Positions 11,463 through 23,000 of a stretch of DNA of 64,000 bases are shown here, in pieces. The number at the start of each line of letters is the position of its first letter. The stretch's first letter is position 1. The DNA is taken from assembly GCF_018143015.1 (NCBI RefSeq), contig NC_054741.1, positions 65,136,697 through 65,200,696 of the forward strand, read 5' to 3'. Below the pieces are notes generated by a model. It made no database searches. It had not been told where the DNA came from and saw only the letters and a list, made by a program, of their open reading frames with translations. The stretch comes from Lytechinus variegatus. Its lineage: Eukaryota; Echinodermata; Echinoidea; Temnopleuroida; Toxopneustidae. The position numbers were made by a program, and so were the translations under genes.

Positions 11463-11908
11463 AAAGGGTATCTATTTCGCTAGGAAAGCTACGTGTTTCG
11501 GATCAAATTTGCGAGGGTATAAAAAAGACTAAATTAAAGGATGTACTTTTTGCCCTGTCATGCAACAATATGTGTTCAGATTCCGATTTGCGGGAGTGTG
11601 GAGATTGGGCCGTACTCTACCCAATGATGCATGTAAAGGTAATGAACCGACCATCCATCGACGTCCATGGCATAGCTAAAATATCCCTCTACTTGTTTAG
11701 GGGTTCAATTCAGGGAATACTTGCCAAGGGTATCGTTTTGTTTCCAATACTTGTTAAGGGTAGGGTTTCACACGCCAATACTTGTTGAGGGGTGCATTTT
11801 CAGAATATTGAAATTACTTTAGGGTGCTTTTCGAGACCCCATGGTCGCGCATGGTATCCACCCGTCAATGGAAGTGCCCCCCCCCCCCCTGGCCGCCCGG
11901 GCCGGCGG
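11313..11908. mobile_element. MITE, GGGGCACTT/GTGGATACC family, complete
   Basis: The left end has a G run followed by GGCACTTACATTAACGAGTG and GATACCATGCGCGACC. The right end is its inverse: GGTCGCGCATGGTATCCACC, GTCAATGGAAGTGCC and a C run. The interior is about 480 bp with repeated AATACTTGTTAAGGG-like phrases. There is no transposase. Confidence 0.7.
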
Positions 11909-12166
11909 TTTCATTATACTTGAGATTGCATGCTGGTTCGAAGTCCAGTCGAGTCACACAAAATGTTATGGAAAATAAAATGTTCTCCAATATAAGATAA
12001 CTAACCAATACCGGACCTCCTACCTTTTAGCTAAATACTGATTTTGCACTCCGGCTCTGCAAATAAATTTATAACAAGATATTATTACTCTTTAAAGTAT
12101 ACGTTATCTTTTTGCTGTACGTTGCACATGAACTGACGGCAAGCTTGTTTTGTTCTTTGTTTACAG

Positions 12167-12282
12167 TCCACAACTATCTTCAAAAAATCTATACTGGTCG
12201 TCAAACATCATCCCATTATTCTTCAAGCAAGTCAGTGGGCAAATTTCGCAGAAAAGATGGAAAACAACATTTTTACTGTTGA
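12167..12282 (+). CDS. Candidate terminal exon encoding a basic C-terminus
   Basis: A strong acceptor (TTGTTCTTTGTTTACAG) ends at 12166. If joined in phase 1, the following 38 codons stay open to TGA at 12280-12282: FHNYLQKIYTGRQTSSHYSS, then SKSVGKFRRKDGKQHFYC. A poly(A) signal AATAAA follows at 12288. Phase 1 is the phase in which the peptide exon at 9318-9492 ends, so it could be an alternative last exon for that precursor. It could equally be the last exon of another gene, or chance. Confidence 0.3.
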
Positions 12283-12369
12283 TGTATAATAAATACCCTG
12301 TTCAAGTCATCTCATGTTCGCCTTGAGTGTCAATCTTTTGTGTAATATGATGAGTCAAGAGGAAGAGGG

Positions 12370-12500
12370 GGAAGATAGAAAGATAGATAGATAGATATAT
12401 AGAAAGATAGGGAGAGAGAAAGAGAGAGAGAGAGAGACTGAGGGGGGGGGGGGCGAGTGAGGGGGAGGGGGGGGGGGCAAGGAGGGAGAGAGTGAGACTC
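12370..12500. repeat. Purine-rich microsatellite
   Basis: GATA repeats pass into GA repeats and then G-rich runs. The poly-Ser/Leu open frame on the minus strand is an artefact of this composition. Confidence 0.85.
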
Positions 12501-12689
12501 TCGAGAGAATAATTATGTGCCGTGATAAAATTATCGTCGGAAAGAATAATGAGGAGGTCCAAACGGTGTTGAAAAATAATTACGCCAATAAGACACTACC
12601 TCCTCTATCCGAATTTAATTGCCCCAGTCCATGTGGAGCTTGTTTTGGGGGAAATCTGTCATATTCAAAATTTTGTTTTAAAGTTTCAA

Positions 12690-13990
12690 GATTTTAACTA
12701 AAATCTCAAGTTTCAAAATGATATTTCCAGTATCATATTCAATTAACCACACACACTATATAGGATAAATTTGACAATTTTTTTTCATAAATTGGGTATG
12801 AAATCTGAGCACAATATTGATGGTACTAAAATTTATATTTGATTAAAGTATATTACCAAGCCAAAAATTGAGAATTATATATTATAATCAAATTAAAGCA
12901 GAAAATAAGAAGAACACGGTGGTGTGCTTCATTTATCATGAAGACAGATGAAATTTATATAGTTAATTGATAGTTTTAGAGTTCTCTCTCTGAGAGTATA
13001 GTTGGATGGTTCTTCTTACATAACCATTGATTAAAATAATCATGGTGAACATTTAAACACTCACGATGGAATTAATGAGGGCCTATGCCTCATTTAGCAT
13101 TTTCGTTTATTATAATGATAAGCGGTTCAGCAGAGCATATCCAGCATTCTCCTATAAAAGGGCCGGTTGAGAAGGAAAAAATTAATAAATTTTCCACATT
13201 TTCGATTCGGGAGCTGGGTTTGGTAATTTAAGCGAAAGGGGCGACGCGGGATGCGTAAACTTCGTTATAATTACCGTGAACTGTGAATAGGAGGTTCACA
13301 AACAAGATAAGGTATTTCTAAATGAATGTATGCGAGTGCATATAGCAACAGCTGAAACCTGAAAATTATATTTTTTTTAAAGCGCCGACAGTATTCGTGC
13401 ATGGATAATTTTGATACGTATCTCATAACGCGAACGCATATCGCGAGCTGATTTATTTTTTGCAAGCATAGTACAACTCACTAAATAAAATGATTGAGCT
13501 AAAAATTCTAATATAAGACCTGTAAATGGAATATTCCATTTTCAGGACCTAATGATGAGGGAATATTGCAGAAATTTATGAATACGACCATCACGTACCC
13601 AGCATCCCCCACTTCCCAGGGCAATGAGCCGTGGCCCTCCGATCAGAATTATCGAAGGCATATTGCTTTCTGCAAACATGTCTGATCAGGGGCCCGTTGC
13701 TGGAAGATTATAACATTAAAAAATATATATGTTTTGAAAGTAAATATTCAAATCAATATATGAATAATAATTCCCCCTCTATTGAAAATTCATTACATCA
13801 TAAAAAAGGTATAAGTACCGGTACATTGAAACTTGATATTTTCATAAATTTTACATTGTCATACTTAATTTTTTTTTCATAAAAGAAATGTATTTACTTT
13901 AATAAATAATAAACGGGACCAGCAATCAGATAAATAGGCCCTATGAATATTTAATGGTCTTCTTCTGTCTCCAAAAATGTTACAGCGCCC
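12690..13990. other. Noncoding stretch upstream of MED19
   Basis: I see no exon. A TTTTTCAG acceptor at about 14005 just before the MED19 start suggests that the MED19 5' UTR may be spliced, but I cannot point to the upstream exon. Confidence 0.35.
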
Positions 13991-14032
13991 TCTCTTGTTT
14001 TTCAGGGAGACCAAGTTGTTGAAGAAGAAAAA

Positions 14033-17000
14033 ATGTCGCTTTTCAAGCGAAGTCCCTCCGATTCTTCTTCAAACTACGGAGGCATTCCTCCAAAAATGCC
14101 GACACCGATTCGTCAGAGATCTCCAATGCCAACGAAACAATTCCTGAGTCCACCTAGCGTTGATCCAGAACCGTTTTATCTGCTGAAAGACCCACCACTA
14201 TCCAATGGTAAGTCGGAAAAAAAATAAACAGAGACCCACCCGTATAAAATGATGTCATGATTTTTTATAACATTTTTTACATAATTATAAATTTATAGTC
14301 ACGTATTGTATTACCGGACACTATCATATTTCCGGACGCACATATTACTGCGTACGAAGTCAATTTCGTAGCACATAGCTTCCGCAGTTCAATTTCACAG
14401 ATCAATTCAAAGAACAAGATTGCCAAAACAAGGCGAAAAAATCTTATTTTAACCTTATTTTTCTTTAAAATGACAGAAAATGCTTAATAAAATACCATAT
14501 AACCACTTGTTCACCGCTCCCACCCACTCATTCAATGGACAAGGTTATATTCAACTTATAATATAACCTTGTTCTCAGTTATATCTCCATGTGTGACAAA
14601 ATAAGGGTGGCAATGTTTGGCTTATTTTCTCTTTTTCTTTGGGGCAAATGCTTGATTTTTTTTACACTGACAGTTTCCATTAGACCTGTTAATTCATACT
14701 GCTTGGCTCTTATTTAAATTTGATTCTTTATATAATTTTTTCTTAATTAAAAATAGAGATCAAAAAATGAAAATTTTCTTGCCATATTACATTCCACCAA
14801 TAGAGGGCGTACACAAACATGTGCCCAAAATTCAAGTTTTTGAGCGCTCTGGTGAATGAAAAGAATTATTCCCAAGTTACTAATGAAAAATAAATTGCAA
14901 CTGTATGGAAATAACTAATTTTGGTCACAAAAGTGATATTTTAATGAATTTTTAAAGTGTGTGCTCTGTACAACATTGGCATATCATAGTCCTACCTCTA
15001 GATTCCCCACAGGCAGGGTGGTAGCACTCATTCAATGAACAAGGTTATAATATAACCTTGTTCTCAGTTACATCTCCATGTGTGACAAAATAAGGGTGGC
15101 AATGTTTGGCTTATTTTCTCTTTTTCTTTGGGGCAAATGCTTGATTTTTTTTACACTGACAGTTTCCATTAGACCTGTTAATTCATACTGCTTGGCTCTT
15201 ATTTAAATTTGATTCTTTATATAATTTTTTCTTAATTAAAAATAGAGATCAAAAAATGAAAATTTTCTTGCCATATTACATTCCACCAATAGAGGGCGTA
15301 CACAAACATGTGCCCAAAATTCAAGTTTTTGAGCGCTCTGGTGAATGAAAAGAATTATTCCCAAGTTACTAATGAAAAATAAATTGCAACTGTATGGAAA
15401 TAACTAATTTTGGTCACAAAAGTGATATTTTAATGAATTTTTAAAGTGTGTGCTCTGTACAACATTGGCATATCATAGTCCTACCTCTAGATTCCCCACA
15501 GGCAGGGTGGTAGCACTCATTCAATGAACAAGGTTATAATATAACCTTGTTCTCAGTTACATTTCCATGTGTGACAAAATAAGGGTGGCAATGTTTGGCT
15601 TATTTTCTCTTTTTCTTGGGGCAAATGCTTGATTTTTTTTACACTGACAGTTTCCATTAGACCTGTTAATTCATACTGCTTGGCTCTTATTTAAATTTGA
15701 TTCTTTATATAATTTTTTCTTAATTAAAAATAGAGATCAAAAAATGAAAATTTTCTTGCCATATTACATTCCACCAATAGAGGGCGTACACAAACATGTG
15801 CCCAAAATTCAAGTTTTTGAGCGCTCTGGTGAATGAAAAGAATTATTCCCAAGTTACTAATGAAAAATAAATTGCAACTGTATGGAAATAACTAATTTTG
15901 GTCACAAAAGTGATATTTTAATGAATTTTTAAAGTGTGTGCTCTGTACAACATTGGCATATCATAGTCCTACCTCTAGATTCCCCACAGGCAGGGTGGTA
16001 GCACTCATTCAATGAACAAGGTTATAATATAACCTTGTTCTCAGTTACATCTCCATGTGTGACAAAATAAGGGTGGCAATGTTTGGCTTATTTTCTCTTT
16101 TTCTTTGGGGCAAATGCTTGATTTTTTTTACACTGACAGTTTCCATTAGACCTGTTAATTCATACTGCTTGGCTCTTATTTAAATTTGATTCTTTATATA
16201 ATTTTTTCTTAATTAAAAATAGAGATCAAAAAATGAAAATTTTCTTGCCACATTACTTTCCACCAATAGAGGGCATACACAAAAATATGCCCAAAATTCA
16301 AGTTTTTGAGCGCTCTGGTGAATACAAAAATTATTCCCACATTACTAATGATAAATAAATTGAAACTGTATGAAAATTAGTAATTTTGGTCACAAAAGTG
16401 ATATTTTAATGATTTTTTAGAGTGTGTGCTCTATACAGCATTGGCATACCATAGTCCTACCTGTAGATTCTCCACAGGCCAGATGGTAGCAGTGAACAAG
16501 TGCTCCCACCCTGCCTGTGGGGAATCTACTACAGGTAGGACTATGGTATGCTAATGTTGTACAGAGCACACACTTTAAAAATTCATTAAAATATCACTTT
16601 TGTGACCAAACTTACTAATTCCATGCAGTTGCAATTTATTTTTCTTTAGTAACTTGGGAATAATTTTTGTATTCACCAGAGCGCTCAAAAACTTGAATTT
16701 TGGGCATATTTTTTGTACGCCCTCTATTGGTGGAAAGTAATATGGCAAGAAAATTTTCATTTTTTTATCTCTATTTTTAATTAAGAAAAAAATAATTTAA
16801 AGAATCAAATTTAAATAAGAGTCAAGTTGTATGAATAATAGGTGTAATGGAAACTTTCAGTGTAAAAAAATCAAGCATTTGCCCCAAAGAAAAAGAGAAA
16901 ATAAGCCAAACATTGCCACCCTTATTTTGCCACACATGGAGATATAAGTGAGAACAAGGTTATATCATAACCTTGTTCATTGAATGAGTGCATATAACAT

Positions 17001-20000
17001 AGTTTTGCATTAACAATTGATCTATTTTCTGATGGAAATATACGGACCTGATAATTGCCGAAATTCAATCTCGTCCACTCCATCGATCAGATCGTCGCCG
17101 GGATCGTTGACGGCTAGTTCTCAAGGTACTCGGTACCCCTGCCATGCGCAAGGTTTACCGTGATAGACAGCTGTCAACGATCGACAGCGCATCTATAGAA
17201 CTTGATGACTGAGTGAGGGTCACGATATGAACAAGCAGTAATACTGGAAAGTGCCATATCGATCGCGCAATTGAAAAAAAAAAAGAAATTAGCTGGCAAA
17301 CAAAATTATTTACAAAGATCTGCTCAGAATCGATATAAGAAAGCACACAAAAAACTTAGAATTTACTCATGATATGACATATCATGAAAAAAAATCACAC
17401 CAATTCTTTCTTACATCATTATAATCAAGAATATTTTTACCCGTCCGGCGCGCGTCCGGAATTATGATGTAATTTGTCACGCACGAAAATAATTGTTTTT
17501 CGCGGAGTGGTATGCGGCAAGTGCGGTGCAAAGAAAACGGTTGGAATATAAAATAATATCATCATATTCATAATTTTCAGAATATTTGGAATAGCAATTG
17601 ATAATTTTTCTTGATTGTATTTCCTCCAGTTGTCATTTTTAAATCACTGAAATAAAGGTTTCCAGCAATAGGATACACTGCCATAAGCCCTAGGCCTAAT
17701 TCTTCAGAAGCCTTGAAACTCCTTCCATAACCTTGTTCATTGAATGAATGTTCCACAGGCTGTAAGCAAACTTGGATTTCCAGAGGAAATCCATCTTTGA
17801 AGATAGAAATCACGTAAAGTTGTATCATTTTATTGGCATTATCGTGATATTGGGAACCACCGTTCACTTCATACAGCCTTACAGGCTTACAGCAGCGCTT
17901 TATTCAGTCACACCCACTCATTCAATGAACAAGGTTATAATATAACCTTCATGACCTTGTTCTCAGTTATATCTCCATGTGTGGCAAAATAAGGGTGGCA
18001 ATGTTTGGCTTATTTTCTCTTTTTTTCTTTGGGGCAAATGCTTGATTTTTTTACACTGACAGTTTCCATTACACCTATTATTAGGTATGAGACAAAAAAA
18101 TGAAAATCATCAAATATGAATAACTTTGGTATCACTTGAAAGCTCTTAAAAAGACCTTTCAAATGATACCAAGAACTTTAATTTTCATCAAGAAATTATA
18201 AAGCTATTCCAATTTAAGTCATGCATATTCATCCAAATTTGTGGTCATTGTCTTAATGTAAAGTCAATGGAGTGCAGAACCGATTTTTGTGACCATTTTG
18301 AACCCATGTCTTCAACAGGCTCTAACTTCTTTGTTTTTGAGCCCTATGAAGTAATTTAGGTATCAATGGAAAGGTGAGAGAAGGTTCAATCGATGTGTAA
18401 CAATTCATCTTGTAATTTTTCTTATTTAAATATAAATCTACTTTTGCTGTAAAAAAATTGGAACATTCTCCAATTTAAACAAGAATATCTCTGTCAATAT
18501 TTGACATGAGTTGATTTTAAGCACCATTCTTTTTCTTATAGTTCTAGATGGGACGTAGTATGGTATCATGTTCGTCCATCCGTCTGTCTGTCCGTCCGTT
18601 AGCGTAGGCTCATGTAATTTGGTGTATATGATACTAGCATAGATCTCAGGATGCCTATTGTTTTTGAAGTCGCTACCTTCCACTTTTCTTGCGCTTGCTT
18701 GACCAATAACTCCACAGGTGGGTGTATAATGTGCTTGCCTTAGCGACACTCTTATTTTCCTTTTCTCTTTTTTTTTTCTTGGTCGTGAATTTTTTATTTG
18801 ATTTTTATTTTCATTATTTATTTTTATTTTTTTTAGTAACACCTGGTACTATTTTTTAAAATTACGTTTAAACATTTTTTGAAGCAAAAAATTGACGTAA
18901 ATTAAAATTAGATATAAAAGATCATCCGCCTAGCTCGCATGCAATTGTAAACAATCTGGAAGGTTTGTGATGGAGAGGCATTTTAACGCTTTTTAATTGG
19001 CGATTTCCACCTGATGTATTATTATTTTTTTTTATGACCAAATGATAATCCCCACAATATTACCTTTCTACTGATATATAATTAAGCCAATATTCATGAT
19101 CAATATATCCCTCCTTTAACACTATCCCTGCGTCTTTTGAATTCTACTAATATTACTAGGAACATGCAGGCCTTTGAAATTGTTAAATGAATTCTCTTTC
19201 TCAACCAGGTTCTGAGGTGACAGGTGAAACTCACATGATTGGTCACTATGGATTGGAGCACAGCTACAACAAATTTTCCACCAAGAAACTCAAAGAACAA
19301 CTCAGTGCATTCTTGCCTCTCCTTCCAGGTTAGTGAGTCTTAGAACATCCAATATTTGACCTTTGCCTAATAGTAATAACACAAATCTTAGCAATGATTA
19401 TAGATCTAATGTTAATCAGTTGTAAAATTTAATTTATCAGTTATATCCTTGCAGAATTGATTTTATCTCATTTGAAATTCATTTTTTTGTCTTAGGGATC
19501 CGAATGTCGTCCGTCCGTCTGTCGTCCGTCCGTTGTCCATCCGTCACAAACTTGTAATGACACATAACTCCACAACCATAAGTTGCTTTTCAACCAAGCT
19601 TGGATGTGCAGTCAGAGGTCACATGATAAGGTCAAAGGTCATTTTCAGGTCAACGTTAAAGTTTACATGCAAGACTCTCTTATGACACCTAACTCCGCAA
19701 CCGTAAGTCGCTTTTCAACCAAACTTGGGTGGTAGATGGACTTGGGGGACCTGCATGTTATGCTTCAGTCGGAGGTCACATGATAAGGTCAAAGGTCATT
19801 TTCAGGTCAATGTTAAAGTTTACATGCAAGACTCTCTTATGACACCTAACTCCGCAACCGTAAGTCGCTTTTCAACCAAACTTGGGTGGTAGATGGACTT
19901 GGGGGACCTGCATGTTATGCTGCAGTTGGAGGTCACATGGTAAGGTCAAAAGTCATTTCAGGTCAACATTAAAGTTTACATGCAAGACTCTATTATGACA

Positions 20001-23000
20001 CCCAACTTCGCAACCGTATGTCACTTTTCAACCAAACTTGGATGGTAGATGGACTTGGGGGACCTGCATGTTATGCTGCAGTTGGAGGTCACATGGTTAG
20101 GTCAAAGGTCATTTTGAGGTCAACATTAAAGTTGACATGCAAGACTCTCTTATGACACCTAACTCCGCAACCGTAAGTTACTTTTCAACAAAACTTCAAT
20201 TGTAGATGTACTTAGGCGACCTGCATGTTATGCTGCAGTCACATGGTAAGATCAAAATTAAAGTTTACGTGCAAGGCTCTTATGACAAGTATTATTCCAT
20301 CCCAGTCATTTCACAATGAAGTTTCGATATAATTCTCTTGCGTGCCGTCGCAAATCACGATATTTCTGGTTATTTTCATAAGTGGGCGAGACACAAAATT
20401 GCTTTTGCCTTGTTTTTTTTAGCAGTCACCCATTACAAACACTTTCCCGGAATTCATGATAACGTAAGGTCTGACATTGCTTGAAGAAGAAAGAAGAAAG
20501 AATAGAAGATGGGAGGGGAGGAGAAAACAAACCAAAGAAATTGCTTCTTAAAGGGGAAGTTCACCCTGAAGAAAACTTTCTTGTAAAAATAGCAGAAAAA
20601 ATAGTTAAAAATATTAGTGAAGGTTTGAGGAAAATCCGTTAAAGAGTAAGAAAGTTATTGGAGTTCAAAGTTTTGGATTTGTGACGTCATAAACGAGCAG
20701 CCGTCCCATGTGTTATGTAATATAAAATGCATAAATTTCAAATTTTGTATGGTTCCTGATGACTTAATTTTGTTTTCTTTTCATGATCAGGTGTGAAACG
20801 ATTTGTCTATTGATATACGAAAGTTACAGTGAAAACCATTTTCAATTTTCTGAGAAAATAACATTTCATTGATTTTTTACCATTAGCTATGTAGGAATGC
20901 TGCTCGCATCAAATAATTGAAATTCTAATAACTTTTTAATTATTTGACAAATTTTTCTCAAACCTTCGGTAATATTTTCAATAATTTTTCTGCTAATTTT
21001 ACAATAAACTTTTTGTCAGGGTGAACTTCCCCTTTAACAAGAACAACAACACAAAGTTTAATGAGTAAATATGTACTTTGTAAAAGAACATTTCACTATT
21101 TGATATTACATACTTACACAAACTTCTGACTCATTTTATTAACAAGAATATTGAGTGAAATCAAATAAAACATTTCACTTGATTTGGCTAAATGTTTTAA
21201 TTAATCTACTGTTAGTGGAAAGATGGTGAAAAAAAACAGTAACATTGGGTTCTTTAATTATATTTTCCACCTATTTGATCATTATTGTAATTGTATTTAC
21301 ACAAACAAACCATCTTGTTTTCCTTTGGCTGTTTTCCAGGCAATATTGATACTGTAAGCTCACAAGACAACAGTAGTCTTCAGTCTGTGATAGAGAAACC
21401 TCCAATTACAAAGGAAATCGCTCCCTTCACCACAGCCATGCTACAGGGATTTAAACTCCATCCAGGATCAGTAAGTATACTTAATAGTTGCTACCTTCAA
21501 GGGGTATATTAATGTTATAGGGCTCAGCTCTTCAATTTTACACGTGTCGGACTTGTTTGAATTTAAGTATCAAGACAGACGAATGTCCGCTCAATGTATT
21601 GTAACCCATGTATAATTTACATGTACCGTATTTCTTTTTTTTTTGCTCTGCGTTATACACTCTCATCCAAAAGAATTGATTGTACATTACTGTACAGTCC
21701 TTAATTGGAGTCATGCTCATCATATAGAGTTTTCATTCCCATCTGCAATGATAACTCACTAACTAAATTGGAAGTTATTACTGATAAGACTGTACAAGAC
21801 ACTGCTGAGCTTACATAATGTCAGTTTTCAAGCATGCATTAAGTTTTGACCGTCTTGAGAATGGAATCACTTCTTAGTCGGTTTATTCCTATATTTATCT
21901 TAGATTCCTGACCAGTACAAGCTGCTACACCACACAACCTGCAAAGAAACACAAGCACAAGAAACACAAGAGAGATCATCGCATACCTGAACTCAGTGAA
22001 CCAATGAGTGCAGGTAAGACTTCCTCAGAATACTAGGGCCTGTTGCACAAACAGTCACAATTAATTACAAGTCTTTTTTTCTCCCAATCAGAAGTGCATA
22101 GTTTATAGTATGAATGGAAAAATATATTTGCCAAATGATTCATGTAGAAATGTTGCAATTGGTCAAAAATAAGAGCCAAACATGCAATACATTTACCTGT
22201 GTTGACAATTTTAAGTGAACTCAGTTTACAGCATAGCTTTCATTATACCAACATTTTTAGTTCACAGTGCTTTATATCACAACCTACTCCATCAGGAATG
22301 GTACAAACTCTTTTGATTTTTAAGAATTTCTCTTGATATTACTGCATCTGCACAAGTTTGTGCATGCCCCATTTCCATTCACTATTTTGTTCATTGATAT
22401 TCTTAAAATTATGTGCCAATCATTATTTTACCATTATCACTATTTGTTGTGGTTATGTTCTTTTGATACTTTTGTTTCTGTTGTGAATGACATTTTCTTT
22501 GTGTATATATATAATTGAGTTCTCATTGTGTTCTTTTTAATGAATTTGGGGATAAATACTTAGTAAAGATGTTAGTAAAGATTTTTTCTTTTGTTTCCTT
22601 CTTTACTAGGAGCAGAAGCTGGTGGGGACAATGGCCATGAGAAGAAACATAAGAAAACCAAGAAACACGGTGATCAAGATGGAGAGAAAAAGAAAAGAGA
22701 CAAGAAGAAGAAAAAGAAGAAGGTATTGTTTTGCTATTTAGTTCAATCCCCAAATTAGCATTATCCAATTTGTCTTCAATGGAAACATTAAAATCCTTGG
22801 TTACCAAATTTGTGCGATTATATAGGGTAAAATGGAATTGAAAGCTTCATTCTTTAAAACTGTTTGAAATATAGGTAAACTTTATATTTTTGTTCAAAGA
22901 TTGGTATGTGCTAAAAGCAATGTTATGACAGATCTCAATTCCCATCAATTTAAATTCTTTAAAAAATAAAAAATAGAAATAAACTTAATGATATATTGGT

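Noticed and set aside
14525-16990. CRISPR-like direct repeats
   Set aside because: The 489-bp units are contiguous with no spacers and end in an inverted copy; the host is an animal.
17425-17480. GTCCGG...GTCCGG as the right end of one large element starting near 14300 (ATTACCGGACAC ... TTCCGGACGC)
   Set aside because: Only about ten bases match in inverted orientation, too few to claim a 3.1-kb composite transposon.
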